The translations under genes and the position numbers were made by a program. Below are positions 1 to 8,387 of a stretch of 37,307 nucleotides of DNA, one piece after another; position 1 is the stretch's first letter; each line of letters starts with the position of its first letter. Under the pieces are notes generated by a model, which had not been told where the DNA came from, searched no databases, and was given only the letters and a program-made list of their open reading frames with translations. Source of the DNA: SAR324 cluster bacterium REDSEA-S27_B3 (lineage in GTDB: Bacteria > SAR324 > NAC60-12); assembly GCA_001627865.1 (NCBI GenBank), contig LUQO01000008.1:6560-43866 (forward strand), in the 5' to 3' direction.

Positions 1-110
1 CTGAAATAGTCAAGACCAAAATTAATAATATTTCAAAAATATCAGTAGCTTAACTTAATGTACTTTTTACGAGTGCATCATCTTGTAACTTAAAATATGT
101 AAAAAAACGC

Positions 111-2486
111 ATGAACTCAGACAATTATAATGAATTTATTAAGCGAAGACCAACCGTTGAAGAAGCATATCTGCTGGATGGAAGTAATAATTTAAAATCT
201 CTTACCCAAATAGCGTCCAACATTCGAGATAGTGGACATGGTAATATTATTTCCTATTCACGTAAAATCTTTATTCCTTTGACAAAACTTTGTCGAGATG
301 TTTGTCACTACTGCACTTTTTCCAGGGATCCGCTGCACAATCATCAAAGCTATTTGAGACCTGAAGAGGTAATGGAGCTTGTCCGTGAAGGTGAAAAATA
401 TGGTTGTAAGGAAGCTCTTTTTACACTTGGTGATAAACCTGAATTGCGTTATTCAAAGGCAAGAAAAGATTTAAATCAATTAGGGCACCAAACCACCTTA
501 TCATATCTTTCCGAAATTGCCGGTAGAGTATTGCAGGAAACATCTTTGCTTCCTCATCTTAATGCAGGAGTCATGTCCAGCGACGACTTAAAGAAATTAA
601 GAAAAGTTTCTGTTACTCAGGGGCTAATGCTGGAAAGCGTTTCTACTAGGCTGCAACAAAAAGGCGGACCACACCATGGATCACCAGATAAGGAACCGGA
701 AGTTCGTATCAAGACAATAAGGGATGCCGGACTAGAAAAGATTCCATTCACTTCGGGAATTCTAATTGGTATTGGAGAAACTCGACTAGAAAGAATTAAG
801 TCTCTTTTGACATTGCGCGATTTACATGAAAAATATGGTCACATCCAGGAAATAATTATCCAGAACTTTAAAGCTAAACCTGGCACTCCAATGGCGAACA
901 GTCCAGAACCAAGTGTAGAGGAAACAGCATGGACTGTTGCAGTTGCTCGAATACTCTTTGGTCATAAAATGAACATCCAAACACCTCCCAACTTGAATCC
1001 AGGTTCACTCAAAACCCTTTTGGATTCAGGTATCAACGATTGGGGGGGAATATCACCATTGACCCCAGACCATGTGAATCCAGAAGCACCATGGCCGGAA
1101 ATAGGCAGTTTAGCTGAATCCATGGAAAAATTTGGAAAAGTTCTAACCGAAAGACTTCCTGTTTATCCACAATATGCCATCAAATCAATTGATTGGATTG
1201 ACCTTAAAGCGAGATCTTCCCTCAATAAATCAATGGACCAACAAGGCTATGCAAGAGAAAATAGTTGGTCTCCAGGCAAATCTTCTGTGATCCATTTTCA
1301 ATATCTATCAAAGTCTGTTCAAAATAAAATCAGAAAAGAAAGCCTTGTCACAACTGTTTTGCATGAAATTAAGGATTCTGGAAAAATCCATGAAGAACAG
1401 GTCATCCATTTGTTAAATGCAAGGGGGCTTGAGTTTGAAATGGTTTGCGATAATGCTAATGAATTAAGAAAACAAGTTTCAGGTGATGAAGTGACTTATA
1501 CCGTAAATCGAAACATAAACTACACAAATGTATGCTATTTTCGATGTGGATTTTGTGCATTTTCAAAAGGCAAGATGTCTGAAAACCTGCGTGGCAAACC
1601 CTATGATCTCAGCTTGAACGAGATTGTCTCGAGAACCAGGCAAGCATGGGACAGAGGTGCTACAGAAGTATGTCTACAGGGTGGTATCCATCCGACTTAT
1701 ACAGGTGAGACTTATCTCCGTATCTGTGAAGCGATACATGATTCTGTTCCGGGAATTCATATTCATGCATTTTCTCCACTCGAAGTCAGTCATGGTGCAA
1801 AGAGCCTTGGTCTCAGTATTCAAGATTTTCTTGTTAAACTTCGTGATTCCGGCCTTGGAACATTACCAGGAACCGCAGCAGAAATCCTAGATGATGAAAT
1901 CCGGGAAATTATATGTCCGGACAAGCTTTCTACCAGAAAATGGTTATCTATAATGCGGGATGCTCATCAGGCCGGTTTCCGAACTACCGCTACCATTATG
2001 TTTGGTCATGTAGAAAAGACTCGTCATGTGGCCCGTCATTTACTACGAATAAGGGATTTACAGCAGGAAACCGGAGGATTTACCGAATTTGTTCCGCTAC
2101 CATTTGTTCATATGGAAGCTCCCATTTACCTCAAAGGGAAAGCTCGTAAAGGACCAACATTCCGAGAAGCAGTTCTTATTCATGCTGTCTCACGAATAGT
2201 TCTTAATCCCTTTATTAAAAACATACAGACTTCCTGGGTAAAAATGGGGCCTTCTGGAGTTAAAGCAAGTCTGGATGCAGGTGCAAATGATTTAGGTGGA
2301 ACGTTAATGAATGAAAGCATCACCCGAGCAGCAGGTACAGTGCACGGACAGGAAATGCTTCCCGAAACTATGGAGCAATTGATTGATCAACTAGGAAGAA
2401 AACCCAGACAGCGTGATACATTATATAGAAACGCAAATCCACACCAGAAATCAAAATCATTTGGTAATAAATTACTAGTAAATTAG
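111..2486 (+). CDS. fbiC: FO synthase, fused CofG-CofH (FbiC)
   Basis: Bifunctional radical-SAM enzyme that builds FO (7,8-didemethyl-8-hydroxy-5-deazariboflavin), the chromophore of cofactor F420, from tyrosine and a ribityl-diaminouracil intermediate of riboflavin synthesis. Two radical-SAM halves are visible. The N-terminal CofG-like half (about residues 40-360) has C61xxxC65xxC68 in KLCRDVCHYC. The C-terminal CofH-like half (about 425-780) has C475xxxC479xxC482 in NVCYFRCGFC. At 791 aa it is slightly shorter than the mycobacterial fusion (about 856 aa), and both clusters are complete, so both reactions are plausible. ATG start at 111; no convincing Shine-Dalgarno. No other F420 gene (CofC/D/E type) or F420-dependent enzyme lies in the window. 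It ends convergently with the alcohol dehydrogenase operon, 68 bp away. The annotation is sure; cytosolic location is inferred. Confidence 0.95.
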   Translation: MNSDNYNEFIKRRPTVEEAYLLDGSNNLKSLTQIASNIRDSGHGNIISYSRKIFIPLTKLCRDVCHYCTFSRDPLHNHQSYLRPEEVMELVREGEKYGCKEALFTLGDKPELRYSKARKDLNQLGHQTTLSYLSEIAGRVLQETSLLPHLNAGVMSSDDLKKLRKVSVTQGLMLESVSTRLQQKGGPHHGSPDKEPEVRIKTIRDAGLEKIPFTSGILIGIGETRLERIKSLLTLRDLHEKYGHIQEIIIQNFKAKPGTPMANSPEPSVEETAWTVAVARILFGHKMNIQTPPNLNPGSLKTLLDSGINDWGGISPLTPDHVNPEAPWPEIGSLAESMEKFGKVLTERLPVYPQYAIKSIDWIDLKARSSLNKSMDQQGYARENSWSPGKSSVIHFQYLSKSVQNKIRKESLVTTVLHEIKDSGKIHEEQVIHLLNARGLEFEMVCDNANELRKQVSGDEVTYTVNRNINYTNVCYFRCGFCAFSKGKMSENLRGKPYDLSLNEIVSRTRQAWDRGATEVCLQGGIHPTYTGETYLRICEAIHDSVPGIHIHAFSPLEVSHGAKSLGLSIQDFLVKLRDSGLGTLPGTAAEILDDEIREIICPDKLSTRKWLSIMRDAHQAGFRTTATIMFGHVEKTRHVARHLLRIRDLQQETGGFTEFVPLPFVHMEAPIYLKGKARKGPTFREAVLIHAVSRIVLNPFIKNIQTSWVKMGPSGVKASLDAGANDLGGTLMNESITRAAGTVHGQEMLPETMEQLIDQLGRKPRQRDTLYRNANPHQKSKSFGNKLLVN

Positions 2487-2554
2487 TAATTCCACAACAA
2501 AAGGATTAGATATAATTTTTGCTGATTTTCCTTACAATGAATGTACGGACATGT

Positions 2555-3595
2555 TTAATTTGGAACCAACACGGCCCTGCCAAGTATCTTTCCGTCCCTG
2601 AGATCATGCAAGGCTCTGTTAACCTCATTTAGTGGATATACAGAGACTTTGCTGATCAAATCTCCCCGAACAGTTAGATTTGTAACTTCGACAAGATCGG
2701 TGAAGTTTCCTACAAAACTTCCAATAATACTGATTTCTCTTGCAACAAGTTCGGCAGTTGAAACTCTAACTTCTCCACCTGTACCTATTGCAAGGTAACG
2801 GCCTTGATTGTTTAGCAAACCAACAGCTTGATTTGGTATGTCCGATTCTCCAAAGAAATCTAATACAGCACGAAATCCGTTCCCCCTCACAGCTTTGAAG
2901 TGATCCAGCTGATCAAGTGATTCATAACATTCATCGATTCCTAAACTGTTAGCAAGGTTCCTGGCTTCCTCGCGGGGATCAGCAGCAATGATTTCTCCAG
3001 GAGTAAGGCGCAATAGCAATTGGATTCCAAGATGACCAACTCCGCCAATTCCTATGACAAGAACCCTGTCCTGAGGACGAATGAATCCCATCAGTTTTCT
3101 TATGGCTCCATAAGCAGTTATACCCGCATCCCCAAGTGGGGCTAACTCTGTAAGTGTTGCCTCCTGATCAACTTTGATCAAAGATCTTTCAGAAAATTTT
3201 GCCAGTTCACAAAACCCTCCGTTTACATTAATTCCAGGTGTTTTCCTGTTAATGGTATGTGAATCTATGCCATACCTTTCCTCAGTACTAATTCCTGAAG
3301 TTAGGAATGGATAACAAAGTACATTGTCACCTTTTATAAATTTGTTAACACCTTCCCCAATACTATATACCTCACCAGCATTTTCATGACCAAGAACAAA
3401 AGGAAGCTTGGCAAGTGGGATTCCAAGATCTCTCCCTGTGATGATATGTAAGTCCGTTCGGCAAACTCCTGCCGCTTTAATTTTTACTATAACTTCTCCT
3501 CTACCTGGTTCTGGAGGAGAGTCAATATCTTCATAAACCAGTAGTTCTTTTTTTCGTAGTTCAGGGTCGTAATTATGGAGAACGGCTGCTTTCAT
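2555..3595 (-). CDS. Zinc-type alcohol dehydrogenase (MDR superfamily)
   Basis: Medium-chain dehydrogenase/reductase of 346 aa, NAD(P)-dependent, oxidising an alcohol or polyol. The N-terminal GroES-like domain carries the catalytic-zinc cysteine (AGVCRTDLH) and the GHENAGEV motif. The Rossmann domain has IGIGGVGHLG. The lobe that normally holds four structural-zinc cysteines (after DNVLCYPF) has none, so structural zinc is probably absent. It is the last gene of the minus-strand operon, 32 bp after the SDR gene, which suggests a role in oxidising the imported compound or its product. The ATG at 3595 begins a canonical MKAAVLH start. Family is sure; substrate unknown. Confidence 0.9.
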   Translation of the reverse strand: MKAAVLHNYDPELRKKELLVYEDIDSPPEPGRGEVIVKIKAAGVCRTDLHIITGRDLGIPLAKLPFVLGHENAGEVYSIGEGVNKFIKGDNVLCYPFLTSGISTEERYGIDSHTINRKTPGINVNGGFCELAKFSERSLIKVDQEATLTELAPLGDAGITAYGAIRKLMGFIRPQDRVLVIGIGGVGHLGIQLLLRLTPGEIIAADPREEARNLANSLGIDECYESLDQLDHFKAVRGNGFRAVLDFFGESDIPNQAVGLLNNQGRYLAIGTGGEVRVSTAELVAREISIIGSFVGNFTDLVEVTNLTVRGDLISKVSVYPLNEVNRALHDLRDGKILGRAVLVPN

Positions 3596-3627
3596 TTATT
3601 TTAATCTTAGATTATCATTTAACGTCC

Positions 3628-4389
3628 TCAGGTTGCCATCCAACCGCCATCTACGAACAATTCTGCTCCTGTGACATAACTTGATTCAGGACTGGCTAAA
3701 AAATGAATTGCTGAAGCAACTTCTGAAGCATTACCCCAACGCCCCATGGGAGTTCGAGAAATAATTCCCTGAGACATGTTGTCTCCAGCCTCCTCAATGG
3801 TTTTTTCTTCACGTAATACTTTGATAAATCCCGGACTCACAGTGTTAATGCGTATATTGTCAGCTGCATACCTCACTGCAGCATTACGTGTCAAAGCACT
3901 TACTGCCCCCTTACTGGCATGATATGAAGCAGACATACCAAAACCCCCAGAAGCACCAAAAATGCTGGAAACATTGACTATCGAACCCGACTTTTGTTCC
4001 TTCATCGCGTGCACAACTGATTTAATTCCGAGCCATATTGACTTTGCGTTAACCGATAACATTGTTTCCCAACCCCTTTCATCCTCCTTTTCAAAATCTT
4101 GAAGTGTACCTATTCCAGCATTATTGACCAGGATGTCAATCTTTCCGAATTTTTTTAATACTTGACCAACCACTTCCTTCCATGAGTTTTCTTCGGATAC
4201 ATCATGTATCAGAAATTGATTCTTTAAATCTGACAGTAATTCCTCATAAGTTTCACGTTTATCCTGATCAGGGAGTAGATCAGTTTCAATGACGGTGATT
4301 CCTTCTCTTTTAAATCTCGAAGATGTTGCCTTTCCAATCCCTCTTACAGCACCAGTGACAATTGCAATCTTACTTTCAACTTCGTTCAT
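3628..4389 (-). CDS. Short-chain dehydrogenase/reductase (SDR)
   Basis: Classical SDR of 253 aa. Visible are the cofactor loop TGAVRGIG near the N-terminus, the structural NNAG motif, the catalytic Ser in VNVSS and the YHASK active-site pair, then a C-terminal VTGAELFVDGGW typical of FabG/glucose-dehydrogenase-like members. The start codon lies 1 bp after the stop of the Gfo/Idh/MocA gene, so the two are translationally linked. Context (importer plus three dehydrogenases) points to oxidation of a sugar, sugar acid or polyol hydroxyl rather than fatty-acid synthesis; the fatty-acid fabG is elsewhere in this window. Specific substrate cannot be assigned. Confidence 0.9.
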   Translation of the reverse strand: MNEVESKIAIVTGAVRGIGKATSSRFKREGITVIETDLLPDQDKRETYEELLSDLKNQFLIHDVSEENSWKEVVGQVLKKFGKIDILVNNAGIGTLQDFEKEDERGWETMLSVNAKSIWLGIKSVVHAMKEQKSGSIVNVSSIFGASGGFGMSASYHASKGAVSALTRNAAVRYAADNIRINTVSPGFIKVLREEKTIEEAGDNMSQGIISRTPMGRWGNASEVASAIHFLASPESSYVTGAELFVDGGWMAT

Positions 4390-4390
4390 T

Positions 4391-5449
4391 TTATTTAATT
4401 TTGACTTTTAATCCCGATTTTTCTGCCTCAATAGCTGCTTCACAGATTTCCTGAACATGTAGTGCGTCAGCCAAAGAGTCTACACCTGCATTAGGTTCAC
4501 CTCTTACAGTCTGTACAAAATCCCATAGTTCTTCCCTTAATGCTCCCATTGTCCTACCGTCAATTTCAGGCCAGAAACCAAGATCAGGGAAATAACTGGC
4601 TGATTCGTCATTGATAGTCAGTGAAGGTTCATATGTTTTAAGAAATGAGGAACCTTTGGTCCCAAGAATTTCAATCCAAGCGTCTATAACACCATTTCCC
4701 GTCTGCTTATCCTCTCCCCAACCCAAGATGTTTGCTGGAGCTCCATCCGGTGCAAGCCATGCTGATTCAAGAGTGCAGATTGTTCCTGTCTCCATCTCCA
4801 TCACCATTAAAAAGGTATCTGGCTGATCAAATCCAAGATTATATCCCCCCCATGCTGTTATAGAACTGCATCGTTGCTGACTGATCCATAAAACAAGATC
4901 TATATCATGAACCAGGGTCTCATAAACTGGATGCACACGATGTCCATAGGCTTCAAACCAAGTCCTGGATGCATCACGTTTTGCACGAATGTTAGCCAGT
5001 GTTCCTAGTCTGCCTGCATGTACCTCCCTTTGAAGAATCCTGTGTCTTGGTTCATATCTAAGAATATAACCAAGACGAAGCAGCAGGTTCTTCTGTTTGG
5101 CTAGGGCAACTAAATCACGGGCTTCATCCAGCTTAGTAGAAAGAGGTTTTTCACAAAAGACATGAATTCCCTTATTTAGTGCATACTTTACAAGTTCTGC
5201 ATGAGTATCTTCAGGGGATACTATAGAAATAGCATCTACATGCGCCTCTTCGATCATCCTGAATGGATCCTCAAAAATAGTAGTTTCTGGAAATTCCTTA
5301 GTCGCCTGATCAAATGCTGGCGGATTGGGATCCGCAATGGCTAAAAGTTGGGAAGACGGGTAGTTTGAAAGCACGTTTGCATGGTGTCTGCCGAATCTTC
5401 CAAATCCAGCCAGAGCAAAATTGGATACATAAGTTGTTTTTTTGGACAT
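4391..5449 (-). CDS. Gfo/Idh/MocA-family oxidoreductase
   Basis: NAD(P)-dependent dehydrogenase family that includes inositol 2-dehydrogenase and glucose-fructose oxidoreductase. The N-terminal Rossmann fold shows GFGRFGRHHANVL, followed by the family's EKPLS motif. The C-terminal part is the larger alpha/beta substrate domain, with a conserved-type HDIDLVLW segment. I chose the ATG at 5449 (352 aa). Its first base is the last base of the ATPase stop codon (TGATG), a tight coupling; a TTG one codon upstream (5452) is possible but less likely. Together with the SDR and alcohol dehydrogenase it suggests stepwise oxidation of an imported sugar or cyclitol. Substrate unknown. Confidence 0.92.
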   Translation of the reverse strand: MSKKTTYVSNFALAGFGRFGRHHANVLSNYPSSQLLAIADPNPPAFDQATKEFPETTIFEDPFRMIEEAHVDAISIVSPEDTHAELVKYALNKGIHVFCEKPLSTKLDEARDLVALAKQKNLLLRLGYILRYEPRHRILQREVHAGRLGTLANIRAKRDASRTWFEAYGHRVHPVYETLVHDIDLVLWISQQRCSSITAWGGYNLGFDQPDTFLMVMEMETGTICTLESAWLAPDGAPANILGWGEDKQTGNGVIDAWIEILGTKGSSFLKTYEPSLTINDESASYFPDLGFWPEIDGRTMGALREELWDFVQTVRGEPNAGVDSLADALHVQEICEAAIEAEKSGLKVKIK

Positions 5450-6531
5450 CAATCATTTCTATTGGACGTAATCCTTCTCTGATTAGAATAATTAAAGAGG
5501 TGCAGAGCCTCTGGTCTTAAATTAAATTGAAGATTTTCACCAGATTTGATTTTTTCTTCAGATGGAACCAGGATGGAAATGGTGTTTACTCCCAATTTCA
5601 AGTATACAAGTTTTTCAGCACCTAGAGATTCAACCACACTAACGGTTCCAGATATTCCCCCTTGAGAAACAAGCTCAATTTCATTTGGTCTAAATCCCAT
5701 AATAACAGCATTCTCGCATAATTTTTTCATAGAATCAGGAACAGGAAGTACTAAAGAATCATTCTTTAAGAATTTCTTTCCATTCTTTTCATTAATCTCC
5801 ATATTGAGAAAATTCATAGGAGGGCTTCCAATGAATTCTGCAACAAATCGACTTGATGGCTGGTTGTAGATATTCTCTGGAGTATCCAACTGGACAACTT
5901 CACCTTCATTCATAACTGCTAATCTATGGCCCATAGTCATTGCTTCGACCTGATCATGAGTGACGTAGATCACCGTGCTTTTAAGTTCTCCTGTTAATTC
6001 GATTAGTTCCTTACGGGTTTGAAGCCGAAGTAAAGCATCAAGATTTGAGAGAGGCTCATCCATGAGAAATACTTGAGGATTCCTGACAATGGCTCTTCCT
6101 AACGCAACCCTTTGTCTTTGTCCACCAGAAAGCTGACGTGGTTTCCGATCGAGCATCTCTTCCAGATCGAGCATTTTTGCAACACGAAGCACACGTTTTT
6201 TTATATCATCATCGTCAAATCTTCGTGCTTTAAGAGCAAATCCAAGGTTCTTTCCTACTGTCATGTGAGAATACAAAGCATAATTCTGGAAAACCATCGC
6301 AACGTCTCGCGCTCCAGGTGGAAGGTGGTTCACGGTACGATCTCTGATTTGAATCTCCCCATCGCTTATCGATTCCAACCCTGCAACCATCCTGAGAGTA
6401 GTTGTTTTTCCACAACCAGAAGGCCCAACAAACACCAGGAATTCTCCATCAGCAATATCCACGCTTACATTATTAACAACAAGTGTATTGCCAAAAAATT
6501 TATTTAAATTTTTAAGTGAAACAGAAGCCAT
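5449..6531 (-). CDS. Sugar ABC transporter ATP-binding protein (UgpC/MsmK type)
   Basis: 360-aa ATPase of the carbohydrate-uptake CUT1 family. Walker A GPSGCGKTT, Q-loop region (VFQNYALY), signature LSGGQRQRVALGRAI, Walker B VFLMDEPLSNLD and switch-His region (VIYVTHDQ) are all present. A C-terminal TOBE/MalK-like regulatory domain follows from about residue 235. A good ribosome-binding site (AAGGAT) precedes the ATG at 6531. It lies 10 bp after the MalG-like permease gene and overlaps the following oxidoreductase gene by one base. The protein would energise uptake through the two permeases encoded just upstream. Confidence 0.95.
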   Translation of the reverse strand: MASVSLKNLNKFFGNTLVVNNVSVDIADGEFLVFVGPSGCGKTTTLRMVAGLESISDGEIQIRDRTVNHLPPGARDVAMVFQNYALYSHMTVGKNLGFALKARRFDDDDIKKRVLRVAKMLDLEEMLDRKPRQLSGGQRQRVALGRAIVRNPQVFLMDEPLSNLDALLRLQTRKELIELTGELKSTVIYVTHDQVEAMTMGHRLAVMNEGEVVQLDTPENIYNQPSSRFVAEFIGSPPMNFLNMEINEKNGKKFLKNDSLVLPVPDSMKKLCENAVIMGFRPNEIELVSQGGISGTVSVVESLGAEKLVYLKLGVNTISILVPSEEKIKSGENLQFNLRPEALHLFNYSNQRRITSNRND

Positions 6532-6541
6532 AATATCCTTC

Positions 6542-7372
6542 TTATTTTATTGCACCGGCTGAAATGCCGCGGATGAACCAACGTCCAACAATGAGAAAAA
6601 GAATGAAAACCGGTAAAGCTGAACCCACAGCACCAGCAGCGGCAAATCCCCAATTGACCCGATATTGACCAAATACGATACCCGTTAGTCCAATGGGAAG
6701 AGTATGAAGGTCATTTGACAGGAGAAGGGTCATTGCAAAAAGGTATTCTGTCCAGGAAACAATAAAAGCAAACATTGCAATGGCAATGATTCCGGGAGCA
6801 GCTTGTGGAATAATTATCTGGAACAGAGTCCGAATCTTGCTTATACCATCAACTGCAGCTGCTTCCTCCAACTCTGGAGGCAAACTTCTTAAGAATGCCT
6901 GTAAAAGCCAAATCCCAAATGGCACAGCAAAAGCAGTGTTCATGAGTGCACAGCCCAAATGGCTGTCTATCAGTGATAAGCCATCAAATATTTTGAAAAT
7001 TGGAACAACCAGCAGTGCAGTAGGAAAAATATAAACACTGAGAAGAAAGAAACTCAACACATTCCTCCCCCTGAATTGAGTACGATACACGCTGTAGGCG
7101 CCAGCAACGATCAAAGGAAGTGAAAGGATAACTGTGTATAAGGATACAATAAAACTATTGATTACCCATTTCCAATATGCTGATTTAGCAAAAAGTGAAA
7201 CGTAATTTTCTAAAGTTATATTTTGAGGTATAAGAGTCTGATTTCTAACCAGTTCCATATTTGGCCGGAATGAAGCAATGAGAATCCAAAGAAAAGGCGC
7301 CAGTAAGATGAACATAATCAAAACTATGACCAGCAATCTTAAAATCGAAATAACTGAATAAGAAGAATTCAT
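6542..7372 (-). CDS. Sugar ABC transporter permease, MalG type
   Basis: 276-aa inner-membrane permease with about six hydrophobic segments. The cytoplasmic EAA loop that docks the ATPase is visible as EEAAAVDGISKIRTLFQIIIP. The family (binding-protein-dependent transport, CUT1 MalG/UgpE-like) usually works as a heterodimer with a MalF-like partner, encoded 3 bp upstream in the same operon. The ATG at 7372 is used. Substrate is not evident from sequence. Confidence 0.93.
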   Translation of the reverse strand: MNSSYSVISILRLLVIVLIMFILLAPFLWILIASFRPNMELVRNQTLIPQNITLENYVSLFAKSAYWKWVINSFIVSLYTVILSLPLIVAGAYSVYRTQFRGRNVLSFFLLSVYIFPTALLVVPIFKIFDGLSLIDSHLGCALMNTAFAVPFGIWLLQAFLRSLPPELEEAAAVDGISKIRTLFQIIIPQAAPGIIAIAMFAFIVSWTEYLFAMTLLLSNDLHTLPIGLTGIVFGQYRVNWGFAAAGAVGSALPVFILFLIVGRWFIRGISAGAIK

Positions 7373-7375
7373 TTG

Positions 7376-8296
7376 TTACTTTGATAGATCCTTAAAGGTT
7401 TCGTTGGCAAGGATGAATTGTTTTCGATTTAAAAAGATGAAAACAATTGCGAAGATTATCAGAAGTAAAAGAAAAATGATTGCTCCTGCTGAAGCTTTTG
7501 AAATGTTGTATCCATAGAATGCGGTGTCGTACATGAGCACCGGTACAGTTGTAGTGGATACTCCTGGCCCCCCGCGTGTCATCATCCAGATTATGTCAAA
7601 AACATTTGAGGCCCAAAGTGTTCCCACAAGTCCAAGGACGGTAAGCGTAGGCAGCAGATTAGGGAATGTGATCGATTTGAACTGCAGCCACATTCCTGCT
7701 CCGTCTACTTTTGCAGCTTCATATTCTTCTTCAGGAACACTTGCCAGAGATGCAAGGAAAATTATGGTTAAAAAAGGTACGTATCTCCAAGAATTAACAA
7801 ATGTAAGGCTGATGCCTGCAATTTCTGGATTGGCAAGAAAAAGCAGAGGTTTTTCTAACACACCCAGACCCATCATGGATGTGTTTATGATTCCTGAAGT
7901 AGCATCAAACATCCAGCGCCAGAGAATAGCAGTCACTGCTGCAGGTACTGCCCAGGGAAGTAAGATCCAAGTTCGCACAAAATTCTGTCCCCTGAAGGGC
8001 TGATTTATCAGCAATGCGATTAGAAGCGAGATGATAGTTTGGAATAATCCATTTGCAATGACCCAAACCGCACTTCGACCTAAAGAAGCGATGAAATTCT
8101 TGTCCCCAAAAAGGTCTAAATAATTCTTCAACCCCACCGTCTCAAACTCGCTCCCAACCACCCTTTGAGAAGTGAAGCTTATCTGAATTCCAGAAATAAT
8201 AGGCAGTATCACCACCAAAATTACCAGAACTACAGCAGGAAGTATCAAGTACAGTCCAAGCCTTGCTTCACTATTACGGAAGTCATTTTGAGTCAT
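7376..8296 (-). CDS. Sugar ABC transporter permease, MalF type
   Basis: 306-aa inner-membrane permease with about six transmembrane segments and an EAA loop (EEEYEAAKVDGAGMWLQFKSI). It pairs with the MalG-type permease encoded immediately downstream (3-bp gap). A 91-bp gap with a strong hairpin separates it from the solute-binding-protein gene, a layout common in importers that make much more binding protein than permease. ATG at 8296. CUT1-type carbohydrate importer subunit; ligand unknown. Confidence 0.93.
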   Translation of the reverse strand: MTQNDFRNSEARLGLYLILPAVVLVILVVILPIISGIQISFTSQRVVGSEFETVGLKNYLDLFGDKNFIASLGRSAVWVIANGLFQTIISLLIALLINQPFRGQNFVRTWILLPWAVPAAVTAILWRWMFDATSGIINTSMMGLGVLEKPLLFLANPEIAGISLTFVNSWRYVPFLTIIFLASLASVPEEEYEAAKVDGAGMWLQFKSITFPNLLPTLTVLGLVGTLWASNVFDIIWMMTRGGPGVSTTTVPVLMYDTAFYGYNISKASAGAIIFLLLLIIFAIVFIFLNRKQFILANETFKDLSK

Positions 8297-8353
8297 AATC
8301 TAGAGCTGAATTAGTTCCAAAGAGAATGGCTTTGGATTCAGTAAAGGAAGGAA

Positions 8354-8379
8354 GGCAGATTGATTTATATCAACCTGCC
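8354..8379 (-). promoter_or_regulatory. Intercistronic hairpin after the binding-protein gene
   Basis: On the minus strand the transcript can form an 11-bp stem (GGCAGGTTGAT with ATCAATCTGCC, one G-U pair) around a 4-nt ATAA loop. It starts 9 bases past the binding-protein stop codon and is followed by a pyrimidine-rich stretch but no clean T tract. Such structures commonly stabilise the upstream message or partly attenuate transcription, giving more binding protein than permease. The structure is seen directly; the role is inferred. Confidence 0.6.
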
Positions 8380-8387
8380 CATAAAGC

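Noticed and set aside
1..53. Sixteen open codons ending in TAA, possibly the C-terminus of an upstream gene (EIVKTKINNISKISVA)
   Set aside because: Too short to tell from chance; the window begins inside it.
2471..2490. Inverted repeat ATTACTA/TAGTAAT at the end of fbiC as a terminator
   Set aside because: Almost all A-T pairs and no T tract; it overlaps the last codons.
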